Counted from the first letter of the stretch, positions 1 to 8,712 are shown. The stretch is DNA of 64,000 nt from Pedobacter sp. PF22-3 (GCF_026239555.1 NZ_JAPIVP010000014.1:84475-148474); one strand, 5' to 3'. Notes: generated by a model not told the origin, from the letters alone. Program-made: numbers and translations.

Positions 1-2
1 CA

Positions 3-290
3 GAAAGCTATTCAAGGCAGATTGATAAAGAGCTTAAAGATTTTTCAAAAGACTGGGCTATTCCAGAGGGCATACGCTATAAAGCCATGGCAATCCAGCA
101 TCAAAAGCAGTTTGAGGATATAGCAGGTAAGCCCTCATCTCTGGATAAATCGGGCATGACTAAATCCAGTTTCGAACAATCGCTTGCCAGTACAAAAGCC
201 AAACAAAAAAGTGCGCAACGTGAGAAACATCCTGAAAAGTTTGCCGATCTCGATTGCAACAAAGAAAGCATGGATTTGGAAAAAGATTAG
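3..290 (+). CDS. C-terminal end of a transfer-region protein (5' truncated)
   Basis: The reading frame is open from base 3 at the window edge to a TAG at 288-290, so only the last 95 residues are visible. They are strongly hydrophilic and rich in Lys, Ser, Glu and Asp, with no membrane segment and no motif I recognise. The gene lies 67 bases upstream of the MobF relaxase start and on the same strand. In conjugative elements this position is often taken by the type IV coupling protein or another mobilisation protein, and such proteins often end in a charged disordered tail. That identity is inference from position only. An internal ATG at 87 could start a shorter product, but the upstream codons read as coding sequence, so a truncated larger gene is more likely. 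Confidence 0.55.
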   Translation, partial: ESYSRQIDKELKDFSKDWAIPEGIRYKAMAIQHQKQFEDIAGKPSSLDKSGMTKSSFEQSLASTKAKQKSAQREKHPEKFADLDCNKESMDLEKD

Positions 291-357
291 GCGCGCAAAG
301 TTTTGTAAAAAGCAGAAACATTACAATGATGGATTAGTCCTTCTTATAACCACTTAC

Positions 358-3072
358 ATGTTGAGATTTACCCAAAGCAAATCCTCGGAGCAGGCTAAAA
401 ATTATTTTAGCCAGGCGTTACAAACTTCAGACTATTTTATAAATGATGTCGAACTTCCTGGCCAATTTCACGGTGAGTTGGCCAGGAAGTTAGGCATTAG
501 TGGCATTGCAACAAAAGAAGCATTTTTTGCATTGTGTGAGAATAAATCGCCCGTAACAGGGGAAATGCTCACACAACGCACGAGAGCGGATCGAACAGTT
601 GCTTATGACATCACCTTTTCTGTGCCAAAGAGCGTTTCGATTGTTAATGCCCTGCATACCAATTCAGGTATACAGGATGCATTTCAAAAATCCGTTAATG
701 AAACGATGAAGCTTATTGAAGCTGATATCATGACCCGTGTTCGGGTTGGCGGCAAAGATGAAAACAGAAAAGGTAATGGCTTAATCTGGGCTGAATTTAC
801 CCACCTCACCGCCCGTTCGATTAATGAAAAAACTGCACCTGATCCATTTTTGCATTGTCATGCATTTGCCTTTAATGCCACTTACGATGATGTTGAAGGC
901 AGAATAAAAGCTGCTCAATGGCAATTTTCAAAGCGTGATGCGCCATTTTATCAGGCAATATTTTACAAAAAATTAAGCGATGAATTGATTGATCTCGGTT
1001 ATGCAGTACAGAAACACGGTAAATCCTTTGAGATTAAAGGCGTGCCACCCAGTGTCATCCCCTTAATGTCGAAACGGACACAGCAAGTTGAAGATTTTGC
1101 CTTAGATCACGGTATTACAGGCGAAAAAGAAAAATCCGAACTAGGCGCAAGGACTAGAACGGCAAAGCAGAAGGGATTAAGCCTTAAACAGCTTAAAACA
1201 GAATGGCGAAGGCAAATTAAAGAGCATACCGGAAATGAAAGCGCCCTCAATGAGGCCACTGTTCGTTATGCGCCTTTTATAGAGCCAGCTAAAACATCAG
1301 TGAAGGATTGCCTTGAAACAACTATCAGCCATAGCTTTGAACGGGCATCGGTGATGCCAAAAAGACGTATGCTTGCGCAAGCATACATGCACGGTGTTGG
1401 CAATAGATCAACAGGTATTCAGGAAATTGATCAGGCTTTTGAAAACGATAAACGGATAATCAATGTAACAGATAACGATCAACTTGTCTGCACCACTGTA
1501 GAGGTTCTTAAAGAAGAACAACGCATGGTTAACCTTGCAAGACAAGGTATAAACAAAATGAAACCACTATATAAAAAAATGCCCAAAACAAAATTGGAGG
1601 GTCAACAATTACAGGTTGCTGAACATATTCTAACAACTTCGGATATGGTCAGCATCTATTTAGGTGCAGCCGGAAGCGGCAAATCTACGTTGATGAAAGA
1701 GGTAGTTAACCATATTGAGGCAACTGGAACAATAGTAACTATCGTGGCACCTACTGCCCAGGCATCGCGCATTGTTTTGGGTGAAGATTTCAAAGACGCA
1801 CAAACAGTTTCAAAATTGCTAATTGATGAAAATATGCAACGCAATTTACATGATGGTGTTTTGTGGATGGATGAAGCAGGTCTGGCAGATAATAAACAGA
1901 TGACGGCCTGCCTCGAATTGGCAAAACGTTATAATGCGAAATTAGTGTTAGGCGGTGATACCAGGCAGCATTCGGCAGTTACAAGGGGTCAGGCACTTTT
2001 GGTACTGAACAAGGTTGGTGGAATTAAAGCGGCAGAGGTCAACAAAATTTATCGTCAACGTAATTTGGTTTATAAGCAAGCCATTGAAGATTTAGCCAAA
2101 GGGAACGTCAAACATGCTCTTTCTAAATTAGAGCGTATAGATGCAATTAAGGAAACCGATCCGCTAAGACCAAACGAACAACTGGTTAATGATTATACGA
2201 CAGCAATTAAAAAAGGAAAGTCTGCACTAATTGTCTCACCAACCCACGAACAAATTAGGAAAGTCACCGAACAGGTTCGCATCGAACTACAAAAAATGAA
2301 AGTTATCGGAGAACAGGAAATAGCATTTACAAAACTAAAAAACCTGAACCTTACACAAGCTGAAAAATTGGACTGGCGCAACTATCAAAAAGGGCAAGTT
2401 GTACAATTCAACCAGAATACGCAAAAGATTAAAAGGGGAAACCGATATTCTATTCAAGACATAAAGAACGGAAAAATTATCATCGAAGATAAACAGGGTC
2501 AAAAGCTTGACCTGCCCTTGGAAAATGCAGATCGGTTCAATCTTTACCAGCCAATTGAAATAGCTCTGGCGAAGGGTGATAAGATGCGTGTTACACAAAA
2601 TGGCTACGATAATCAAGGCAAACGACTGAATAACGGTCAATCATTGCAACTGAAAAGAATAAGCAAATCCGGAAATGCAGTTTATGGGAGCGAAAAAAGC
2701 GATGTGGAATATAAGCTTGATAAAGATTTTGGTCATTTAGACTATAACTATTGCACAACATCGCATTCATCGCAGGGGCATACTGTTGATGAAGTCTTTG
2801 TATCAATGCCTGCAAGTACCCTTATCGCTTCTGATAGTAAACAATTTTATGTTTCCACCAGTCGTGGGCGTGATGCTGTGCATATCTATACGGATGATAA
2901 AACAGAGCTATTTAAGGCTGTAGAGCTGACGAAAAATAAGCAATCTGCAATCGAATTAACGCGAAATAATCAGCAGAAAAATTATGCTTTGGGTATTCAA
3001 AAAGATAATACCCCAAAAGCTACAAAAACATTAAAAAAAGAAAAGCAGTTGAATTATGAGCCAGAGCTTTAG
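358..3072 (+). CDS. MobF-family conjugative relaxase/helicase (TrwC/TraI-like)
   Basis: This 904-residue protein should nick the transfer origin, stay bound to the 5' end and unwind the strand to be transferred. The start at 358 is chosen because the protein then begins like TrwC, with Tyr16 and Tyr26 in the region of the catalytic tyrosines. The metal-binding histidines are H149 and the pair H166/H168 in LHCHAF. The C-terminal half is a RecD-like superfamily 1 helicase: Walker A GAAGSGKST at 436-444, Walker B LWMDEAG at about 502-508, a GGDTRQHSAV motif, and TSHSSQGHT and VSTSRGRD near the end. The frame is open upstream to about 184, but that extension is not typical of the family. The length fits MobF relaxases. 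The small downstream gene overlaps its end. The element carrying it is therefore probably self-transmissible or mobilisable. Confidence 0.93.
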   Translation: MLRFTQSKSSEQAKNYFSQALQTSDYFINDVELPGQFHGELARKLGISGIATKEAFFALCENKSPVTGEMLTQRTRADRTVAYDITFSVPKSVSIVNALHTNSGIQDAFQKSVNETMKLIEADIMTRVRVGGKDENRKGNGLIWAEFTHLTARSINEKTAPDPFLHCHAFAFNATYDDVEGRIKAAQWQFSKRDAPFYQAIFYKKLSDELIDLGYAVQKHGKSFEIKGVPPSVIPLMSKRTQQVEDFALDHGITGEKEKSELGARTRTAKQKGLSLKQLKTEWRRQIKEHTGNESALNEATVRYAPFIEPAKTSVKDCLETTISHSFERASVMPKRRMLAQAYMHGVGNRSTGIQEIDQAFENDKRIINVTDNDQLVCTTVEVLKEEQRMVNLARQGINKMKPLYKKMPKTKLEGQQLQVAEHILTTSDMVSIYLGAAGSGKSTLMKEVVNHIEATGTIVTIVAPTAQASRIVLGEDFKDAQTVSKLLIDENMQRNLHDGVLWMDEAGLADNKQMTACLELAKRYNAKLVLGGDTRQHSAVTRGQALLVLNKVGGIKAAEVNKIYRQRNLVYKQAIEDLAKGNVKHALSKLERIDAIKETDPLRPNEQLVNDYTTAIKKGKSALIVSPTHEQIRKVTEQVRIELQKMKVIGEQEIAFTKLKNLNLTQAEKLDWRNYQKGQVVQFNQNTQKIKRGNRYSIQDIKNGKIIIEDKQGQKLDLPLENADRFNLYQPIEIALAKGDKMRVTQNGYDNQGKRLNNGQSLQLKRISKSGNAVYGSEKSDVEYKLDKDFGHLDYNYCTTSHSSQGHTVDEVFVSMPASTLIASDSKQFYVSTSRGRDAVHIYTDDKTELFKAVELTKNKQSAIELTRNNQQKNYALGIQKDNTPKATKTLKKEKQLNYEPEL

Positions 3073-3433
3073 ACTTAAATCAGATGAATTGCGCCAAAAT
3101 AACCCTGCCAGAGATGTTCGGCAACAGGATGATCCCTCTTACAAAATATATCCTGATAACGGGCAGATCAGAAATTTCATGCTTACTTGGCCGGATGGCA
3201 GCAGTACAACCATTCCCTACTATACGGTAGGCAGGATTGAGTATAGTAGCGCTGATGGATCTATAACGGTAGTTATCGGAAATGAAAACATTGTGTTTGC
3301 AGGTGTGGATTTAAAATCTCTTTATAATGATTTCTTTTTTCAGTTGCCATTAGAAATTATCGTTACGGATGAAAGATATAATGAGGTAAATAAATCATCG
3401 CATTTTATTGTGAACAAAATTAACAAACTATAA
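3056..3433 (+). CDS. Hypothetical protein overlapping the relaxase gene
   Basis: This 125-residue protein starts inside the last codons of the relaxase gene and overlaps it by 17 bases, which suggests translational coupling. It has no signal peptide or membrane segment. The middle, about residues 30-110, looks like a compact beta-rich domain with LTWPDGS and TVGRIEYSS stretches and alternating hydrophobic residues. I do not recognise the family. Its position suggests a partner of the relaxase or a small accessory transfer protein, but nothing in the sequence proves it. About 140 bases downstream the gene order reverses to the minus strand. Confidence 0.6.
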   Translation: MSQSFRLKSDELRQNNPARDVRQQDDPSYKIYPDNGQIRNFMLTWPDGSSTTIPYYTVGRIEYSSADGSITVVIGNENIVFAGVDLKSLYNDFFFQLPLEIIVTDERYNEVNKSSHFIVNKINKL

Positions 3434-3576
3434 TAAACTAGCATTAAGTTTATTCTTTGAAATCATATCAGAAAAAAGTCATCAAATGAACAACCAACAG
3501 ATCACCTTGCTTTATTAAGCAGTATAAGTAAGTAAATAGTGCTATCCACTTTGCATGTAAATATCAAAAGGATGGG

Positions 3577-4128
3577 CTAGAATGCTACAAACTTGTCATT
3601 TTGTTTTCCAGCGTTTGTTAAAGTAGCATAATCCTGCTCCTTGAACTTGTACATACCTAGAGGAGAAACAACAAATTGATCTGCTACTGGAAGTCCTATA
3701 CTTTGCCCGTAATTTTTAAACTTTGATGCGGTCTCTTTTTCTGTCTGATCTGGCTCCATAGCTTTACCTGCATGATTTCTGGCTATCATGACCGATTTTG
3801 CATCAGAGAAGTTTTCAAGAATGATAGTGAATAGCATTTTTATATGCTCGTCTCTAAGAGGGGCATTAGGCTCAAAATAGATATTACAAATTGGCTTATT
3901 ATCGCTATCTAGAACTGTCGTTTTATATCCTTGTACCCAATCCATAATAGGATGAGACCAATTCTGCTTGAAAGTTACAAATACGTCTGAAAGTGAGTCG
4001 ATTTCTTTCGGATGTTCGACCTGTTGTATTTTATAACGATTGCGTAAACGTCTTTCCTCTTGAGATAGGCGTTTTTTTGTAGCCATTGAAAATTCTCCTG
4101 AAGTTCGATCATCTATGAACATAGCCAT
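3577..4128 (-). CDS. Degenerate RadC/JAB-like protein
   Basis: This 183-residue protein is the second gene of a two-gene unit, 44 bases after the FAD/GAF-like gene. Its C-terminal half follows the RadC/JAB pattern. The segment IARNHAG at 116-121 matches the AHNHPSG metal motif of the canonical JAB protein encoded at 7.1-7.5 kb, and LPVADQFVVS matches that protein's MPVFDHIILT. The first metal histidine is replaced by Arg117, His119 remains, and the SxxD part is not conserved, so peptidase activity is doubtful. The N-terminus is basic and charged. A second start at 4086 (MATKKR) has AGGAG eight bases upstream and may be the true start, giving 169 residues. The JAB link rests on this visual alignment and is distant. 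Confidence 0.6.
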   Translation of the reverse strand: MAMFIDDRTSGEFSMATKKRLSQEERRLRNRYKIQQVEHPKEIDSLSDVFVTFKQNWSHPIMDWVQGYKTTVLDSDNKPICNIYFEPNAPLRDEHIKMLFTIILENFSDAKSVMIARNHAGKAMEPDQTEKETASKFKNYGQSIGLPVADQFVVSPLGMYKFKEQDYATLTNAGKQNDKFVAF

Positions 4129-4172
4129 TGTATTACCTTTTTAAAGCGTTGCAAATATAATTATATAGATTG

Positions 4173-6314
4173 TCAATTTTTGTCATAAGATAGTGAATAG
4201 TATTCATTGAAAACTAACATCTTATCCTTTTCTTTCAACATTGTTTTAAACGTTTCATAAGGCTTAAAATTATCTCCAAAGAGATTGCCCTCCCCAATAT
4301 TCTTGAATGATTTCTTATCTTCAGAATTAAGAACTGTATACGGATTTAGCGTTTTATCCACTGTAATCTGACGTTTCTTTATCAAACTTTCAAAGGCTTC
4401 GACAAAAGAGATAGTTGCACCTAAAATTACCTCAAAAACCTTTTCATGAGAAAAAAAATCTTCATCCTCCGAATCTAGATATAAAACAAAGTTTGTATGC
4501 TTTTGTGTTGTCGTCTTATTACCTTTAGTATCTTTTTCAACACGCCCCAGTATAGGAAATGTAAAAAATGATTTCTTTTTGCTTTTAAGCAAATCCTCGG
4601 TTCTGGCATCCAAATTTAAATCTGCCAAAATTTCTTCATACTTTTCATCGTTGTTCTTTCTTAGAATCAACAAAGGCTCAGATTTAAGAATTGAATAGCC
4701 AACACTTCCGACATCCCATCCGAATATACGTCCATAACCACCGTGTCGTCTTGCGAGTTCGGAGCCGTAGTAAGGAGTTATTTGCTGATAATATAGTATG
4801 CCAGCATCTTCGTATATCTTATGCATGGTCAATCGAAAATTCGTCTTCTCTGGGACTGTTTGCTTTAAAGTAGTTGCAAGAAGACGTGTATAGGTTTCTA
4901 AGCACTGCAATGCATTCCCTGAAATCTTGGGAATATCATCGTACCAGGCACTTTTAAAAATAACCTCGTAGTCTTCTCCATCATTTTCCCAGAGTTTTTG
5001 GACGTTGCCATCGTGAATACTTTTTTCTTGTTTCTCTTTTATCCCAGCTTTTTTCACTCTTTCATCCAGGCCATCTACCAAAGTCAAAAGTTCCTCTTTA
5101 TTGGTTCCGTAGCGGAAATATTTTGTATGACTTGAATGATTTTCTTTATCTCCAATTATTTTAAAAGTGCGTTTATCCTTATCATATTTGAACTTTCCGT
5201 GCTTATATCCAATCGCTTGCTTACTACCAGTTCTTTTTTTAACAAGAATGTATAAAAGAAATGAGTTCAATAAAGAGACTTTCCCAACCTTGAAAATTTG
5301 CTCAAAGGCAACTTTACCGTGCAAAACTACCTTAAAATTTTTAAACTCAAGCTTGTCTAAAATGTGTTGGTAATATCTTTTGTTAATTTTCTCAAATTCG
5401 TTATAAATATATGAAGGATCTATTGCTGTACCTGAATTGGAATGTTCTAACAACTCTTTGAAATATTCCTGGCGGATATCGTTAAGTAGGGTTATCAAAG
5501 TTTCGGATTTGGCATCAGAATTTATTATATCTATAAGTTTGTCATAGTCAAAATCCCGAACTTGGGATGTGATAACATCCATGAAAGCACCATCTCCTAA
5601 TCCAGAGATCAGAAATTCTTCATCTCCAATATTTTCTTGAGTCAATTTTGTACACAACCAGTAACTATCGGTTTTCTCATATTCTGTAGATTTTTCTACA
5701 CCAAAACCAATAGCATAAATGATCATATCACAATTTACGACATTACTCTTATCGTCAGAAATAATATATCCGTTTATATCATCGAAGGTTATACTAGTGA
5801 TTTTTCCTGCGTTTAGAATTTCTCGATAGTATTTTCCAATCTTTTCTTTCCTATCGCTAAAAAGCTTTGAAATATCTGAAAACTGTTTCTTAACCTTCGT
5901 AGAAACATCTTCAGCTTTGCCCCACTTCCAGTTAAGGACTGGGAGATCAGTTTTAGGATCAGTAGAACCTTTACTTGGGAAATTATAAATATTTGGATGT
6001 ATTACCCGATTGCAACCAGATTGAAGTGGAAGAAGTACACCATGTTTTTCGAAAAGAGAAACATATACTTTACTATTCAGAGCAGCAGCGGCAAATGTCA
6101 GACCTGCAAAACCTCCGCCGATGATTCCGATTCTTGTGCCTTTTTTAATTTTTCCTAGTAAGTGTAAACAATAGAAAATATTTAATGCCCTAATTTGTTG
6201 GTCATGGATAGTCACCCCTTTTTGATAAATTCCAATAATATATTGGTTGTCACCCAGATCAAACAGGTCTAAATATTTTTCTGCACTTTTGATTTTTTCT
6301 TCTTCGGTCAACAA
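4173..6314 (-). CDS. FAD/NAD(P)-binding Rossmann protein with C-terminal GAF-like domain
   Basis: This 713-residue protein carries an N-terminal dinucleotide-binding fold: RIGIIGGGFAGL at about 61-72, with acidic Glu89 closing the second strand, as in FAD-dependent oxidoreductases. An IIYAIGFG segment around residue 200 resembles the second nucleotide-binding part. Residues about 465-646 look like a GAF sensor domain: FRLTMHKIYEDA, then GWDVGSVGYSILKSEPLLILRKNND, a KKKSFFTFPIL strand and VLYLDSEDEDFFS. The middle region, about 230-460, is not recognised. There is no signal peptide, so it should be cytosolic. A Bacteroidota-type promoter lies about 35-65 bases upstream, and the degenerate JAB-like gene follows. 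A ligand- or redox-sensing role in an accessory or defence module is inference; I know of no named system with this pair. Confidence 0.7.
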   Translation of the reverse strand: MLTEEEKIKSAEKYLDLFDLGDNQYIIGIYQKGVTIHDQQIRALNIFYCLHLLGKIKKGTRIGIIGGGFAGLTFAAAALNSKVYVSLFEKHGVLLPLQSGCNRVIHPNIYNFPSKGSTDPKTDLPVLNWKWGKAEDVSTKVKKQFSDISKLFSDRKEKIGKYYREILNAGKITSITFDDINGYIISDDKSNVVNCDMIIYAIGFGVEKSTEYEKTDSYWLCTKLTQENIGDEEFLISGLGDGAFMDVITSQVRDFDYDKLIDIINSDAKSETLITLLNDIRQEYFKELLEHSNSGTAIDPSYIYNEFEKINKRYYQHILDKLEFKNFKVVLHGKVAFEQIFKVGKVSLLNSFLLYILVKKRTGSKQAIGYKHGKFKYDKDKRTFKIIGDKENHSSHTKYFRYGTNKEELLTLVDGLDERVKKAGIKEKQEKSIHDGNVQKLWENDGEDYEVIFKSAWYDDIPKISGNALQCLETYTRLLATTLKQTVPEKTNFRLTMHKIYEDAGILYYQQITPYYGSELARRHGGYGRIFGWDVGSVGYSILKSEPLLILRKNNDEKYEEILADLNLDARTEDLLKSKKKSFFTFPILGRVEKDTKGNKTTTQKHTNFVLYLDSEDEDFFSHEKVFEVILGATISFVEAFESLIKKRQITVDKTLNPYTVLNSEDKKSFKNIGEGNLFGDNFKPYETFKTMLKEKDKMLVFNEYYSLSYDKN

Positions 6315-6349
6315 AATATGAGAGTGTTATTTAACATTAAAATCAAATG

Positions 6350-6379
6350 TAAAGATATTATAAATTTAATATTATCAAA
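6350..6379 (-). promoter_or_regulatory. Bacteroidota-type promoter of the FAD/GAF-like gene
   Basis: Reading the minus strand, TTTG at 6379-6376 is followed after 18 bases by TATCTTTA at 6357-6350. This is close to the Bacteroidota consensus TTTG-N19-TAnnTTTG, with a one-base shorter spacer and the final G replaced by A. Transcription would start near 6343 and leave a leader of about 30 bases. Confidence 0.5.
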
Positions 6380-6420
6380 ATCAATCGATTAAGATTATAT
6401 ATTACAGGAAGAAACAAAAT

Positions 6421-6453
6421 TAAGTAGCCCTAGCTATAAGCCAGGGCTACTTA
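6421..6453 (-). terminator. Rho-independent terminator after the DUF2958 gene
   Basis: An 11-bp perfect stem, TAAGTAGCCCT at 6421-6431 pairing with 6443-6453, surrounds an 11-base loop. On the minus strand it is followed by a T-rich stretch. It lies six bases after the DUF2958 stop codon and separates that gene from the FAD/GAF-like promoter. Confidence 0.8.
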
Positions 6454-6458
6454 ATAAA

Positions 6459-6827
6459 TTATTGTGGAAGGAATTTTTTCACAATCCCTGCTTCGGTTAC
6501 GATATGCTCGCAGTAACGCGCAGCTCTTGCATAAGCACTCATCGGAAAATCTGCATCAAAGTGTTGATCGCGCTCTAGAAAACGAAATGCACCTTCAGCA
6601 GCTTTTATTTCTGATAGGCTGACATAGCCAAGCTCTGGAAATCCCATGCCTAGGTCACATAATCCGAATGCGATATCTTGTGTTTCGGGATCAAGTTCGG
6701 ATAGCAACCATGTACAGTTTGTTCCGGTCATGAATAGTTTTACGACTGGTGGGTGATCCTTATCTGGATTTATATCCTGACTGTTTTCAAGAAGCTTTTT
6801 CAATTGTGGTTTGGTAAAGAGTTTCAT
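6459..6827 (-). CDS. DUF2958 domain protein
   Basis: This 122-residue cytosolic protein matches my recollection of the DUF2958 family in length and in the TWLLSELDPETQDIAFGLCDLGMGFPELGYVSL pattern (about 39-71), which spans nearly the whole protein. DUF2958 genes are common on plasmids and integrative elements, often beside relaxases and RadC-like proteins, as here. The biochemical role is not established. The gene has its own terminator downstream and a leader of more than 100 bases with hairpin potential upstream. Confidence in the family is good; the function is unknown. Confidence 0.85.
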   Translation of the reverse strand: MKLFTKPQLKKLLENSQDINPDKDHPPVVKLFMTGTNCTWLLSELDPETQDIAFGLCDLGMGFPELGYVSLSEIKAAEGAFRFLERDQHFDADFPMSAYARAARYCEHIVTEAGIVKKFLPQ

Positions 6828-6860
6828 TTTGTACCTTTCTGATTGAGTTAATGTTACAGG

Positions 6861-6923
6861 AATGGCAAAAACTTCGTTCTAGTGAACGAACCAACTGTTA
6901 TTTTGCTTCGCGAGGAAGCCATT
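6861..6923 (-). other. Possible structured leader upstream of the DUF2958 gene
   Basis: A closing stem AATGGC (6861-6866) pairs with GCCATT (6918-6923). It encloses a 7-bp hairpin TTCGTTC/GAACGAA (6873-6890) and a 5-bp hairpin GCTTC/GAAGC (6905-6919), which gives a possible three-way junction. The second hairpin shares two bases with the closing stem. It lies 34-96 bases upstream of the DUF2958 start. It may be a regulatory leader or an operator array. Confidence 0.35.
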
Positions 6924-7074
6924 TTTGGCGGGGGAAATAATATTTGGAGATGAGAGTGAACAAGTTAATGACTGGAATAAACATTAATTCTTTCAGGACG
7001 CTGAGACTCCTTTAACAATCAAAAGAAAAGGATTATCTAACCAGTAATATTGCCCTATATTCCTTCCGCCTTCA

Positions 7075-7536
7075 TCATCGAGGTATTAGCAGGTTTTCGG
7101 CCATTGAGAAAAATCCGGATGAGGTCAATATTATGTGGTCAAATACTGGCATGGTTAGCATTTTACCTCCTTCCACAAGTTTTTTAGTAGTTTTAATATC
7201 ATCCTCACTTGGATTGAGATCTCCTGAAGGATGGTTGTGGGCCAGAATTATACTGCTGGAATTTGCTTTTAATGCTGTCGCAAACACAATTTTAGGGTCA
7301 ACGATACAGGTTGAGATGCCTCCTGTTGAAATACTGGAAACGCCAAGTACACAACTTTTAACGTCAAGCAGGATGATTTTGAACTCCTCCAGTAAATCAA
7401 TCCTGTTTTCATCCCAAACTGATTTTAAAACATCATAAGCATCATCTGCCGTGATCACTTGAATATCTCTATCTGGTCGAGTTCGTTTGTATTTTAAGCT
7501 GATTTCTTGGATTTTCGCATTTCTGAAGTTTTGCAT
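7075..7536 (-). CDS. RadC-like JAB domain protein
   Basis: This 153-residue protein has the full JAMM metal motif of the RadC family: Glu50/51 near EEFKIILL, H100 and H102 in AHNHPSG, and D112/D113 in PSEDD. Residues about 45-150 make up the whole domain. It lacks the N-terminal helix-hairpin-helix part of chromosomal RadC, as is usual for copies on mobile elements. Its ATG overlaps the stop codon of the upstream Toprim gene by one base (TAATG), so the two are co-translated. RadC-like proteins are frequent beside relaxases, primases and DUF2958 in Bacteroidota elements. Their exact function is unsettled; a role in processing or repair of element DNA is often suggested. Confidence 0.88.
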   Translation of the reverse strand: MQNFRNAKIQEISLKYKRTRPDRDIQVITADDAYDVLKSVWDENRIDLLEEFKIILLDVKSCVLGVSSISTGGISTCIVDPKIVFATALKANSSSIILAHNHPSGDLNPSEDDIKTTKKLVEGGKMLTMPVFDHIILTSSGFFSMAENLLIPR

Positions 7537-8465
7537 TACTCTGCTCCTGGTTTTTTAATTGCAGTCTTCTTTTCGCTGACAAGCTTATCGTTCGGGTCTT
7601 TGTGACCCTCATATTCTTTATGGTGCGAAATATGCTTTAACGGCCTGTTATCTGCGATGAAGTCATTAAGTATTTCACGGTGCCTCGCCCCTGAGTTGTC
7701 ATTATCAAACCAGGAGTGTACTTCTTGGTAAGTGTAGTTGGTGATATAGGGAATAGCTTTTTTGAGGCGAGATAAAGAATTTAGGATAATAACATCATCT
7801 TCAAATTGTGTTGTATCACTGAAAACAAGTATAGAAATAAAATCCATCATGCCCTCAAAGACATGTATTTTAGTTCTGTTCTCATCACTTCCCCGGATGA
7901 ATGAAATATCTTTTTCCCCAACACTCGCTTTCAAAAGCTTGTTTCTAATTTCATATCCACCAGCTTCATTCTTTAAGCCTATTGCCTTAAAAAACTTACC
8001 TGTGTTGGTATTTCGAACCTGAACTTCTTTAAAATATTTTTTAGCAAATTCCTTTGGAATGCAACGATCAAGAAGATAGTTCAATAGCGCCGAATGTTTC
8101 AGCGTAGAAACTATCTCTATTTTTAATTTGTACTTTTCCTGTTCGTCCGGCTGTATTTCAGCGACAAATGGCGTAATTGTAGCGTTCTTCCAGATGAGAT
8201 TTATAAAGCGTAACGCATCACCAGCGGAATGATCTACATTTTGTGATTTCAGATAACCTATCGCGAATTGTAGAATGCCACCGCCTTTCTCTATGCCGTG
8301 GTCATACCAAGCATTTTTAACTCTGCAGAGCCAGAAGCTGGCAGTTTTTTCAATTCTGAAAGGTGACTTGTATAGTGCTTTGTTTGGATAGTTTTTTTCT
8401 GGGATGTAACCTAGTTTTTCGAGAAATTCAGCCATAGGAATAGCTTTGGCTTCTTCAATGTTCAT
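7536..8465 (-). CDS. Toprim domain primase-like protein
   Basis: This 309-residue protein resembles DNA primases of mobile elements. Residues about 30-70 correspond to the CHC2 zinc-finger region (SPFRIEKTASFWLCRV, then WYDHG and KGGGILQFA), but the zinc-binding cysteines and histidines are mostly gone. The Toprim part follows: HVFEGMMDF with Glu204, and SWFDNDNSG with Asp254 and Asp256, the expected metal-binding residues. It would act in replication or processing of the element DNA. It is the first gene of a unit with the RadC-like gene, and a strong terminator lies upstream, between it and the HTH gene. The loss of zinc ligands is common in Bacteroidota element versions, as far as I know. 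Confidence 0.8.
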   Translation of the reverse strand: MNIEEAKAIPMAEFLEKLGYIPEKNYPNKALYKSPFRIEKTASFWLCRVKNAWYDHGIEKGGGILQFAIGYLKSQNVDHSAGDALRFINLIWKNATITPFVAEIQPDEQEKYKLKIEIVSTLKHSALLNYLLDRCIPKEFAKKYFKEVQVRNTNTGKFFKAIGLKNEAGGYEIRNKLLKASVGEKDISFIRGSDENRTKIHVFEGMMDFISILVFSDTTQFEDDVIILNSLSRLKKAIPYITNYTYQEVHSWFDNDNSGARHREILNDFIADNRPLKHISHHKEYEGHKDPNDKLVSEKKTAIKKPGAE

Positions 8466-8502
8466 TGAGCCTCACAGTAAGAATAGATTTTAAGAGAGTG
8501 TA

Positions 8503-8544
8503 AAAAATTGTGATCCTGCCTGGTTATGCAGGATCACAATTTTT
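8503..8544 (-). terminator. Strong hairpin terminator at the end of the HTH gene
   Basis: A perfect 17-bp stem (AAAAATTGTGATCCTGC at 8503-8519, complement at 8528-8544) encloses an eight-base loop. The stem starts with A and ends with T runs, so it can terminate in either direction. It covers the last codons and stop of the HTH gene and insulates it from the primase-like gene. Confidence 0.85.
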
Positions 8545-8712
8545 AGCGTTGTTATAATTGTCTAGGTCATTTTTTTTGTAATAGGTATTGCGGCCTTCCT
8601 TGCTGAAAGGCAGCAGGTCTTTTTGGCGGGTAGCCATTGTATTTAATGCAGAGATTGTTTTATCGAGGTATTGAGCGGCCTCCGCCCGATTATATCTGTG
8701 CTTGATTGGCAT
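8524..8712 (-). CDS. Excisionase-like helix-turn-helix protein
   Basis: This 62-residue protein consists of one winged-helix/HTH unit. RYNRAEAAQYL at 6-16 forms the first helices, and SALNTMATRQKDLLPF and the GRNTYYKKNDLDNY strand-turn-helix complete it. This is the usual layout of Xis/MerR-type HTH_17 proteins, which bend DNA for excision or act as small repressors in integrative elements. A clear Shine-Dalgarno AAGGAG lies six bases before the ATG. The stop codon sits inside the downstream terminator hairpin. It is close to, and divergent from, the recombinase region at 9.0-10.8 kb, which fits an excisionase or control role. Confidence 0.75.
   Translation of the reverse strand: MPIKHRYNRAEAAQYLDKTISALNTMATRQKDLLPFSKEGRNTYYKKNDLDNYNNAKNCDPA

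Noticed and set aside
184..357. N-terminal extension of the relaxase
   Set aside because: The frame is open, but it overlaps the preceding gene and places the catalytic Tyr far from the N-terminus; start 358 matches the family.
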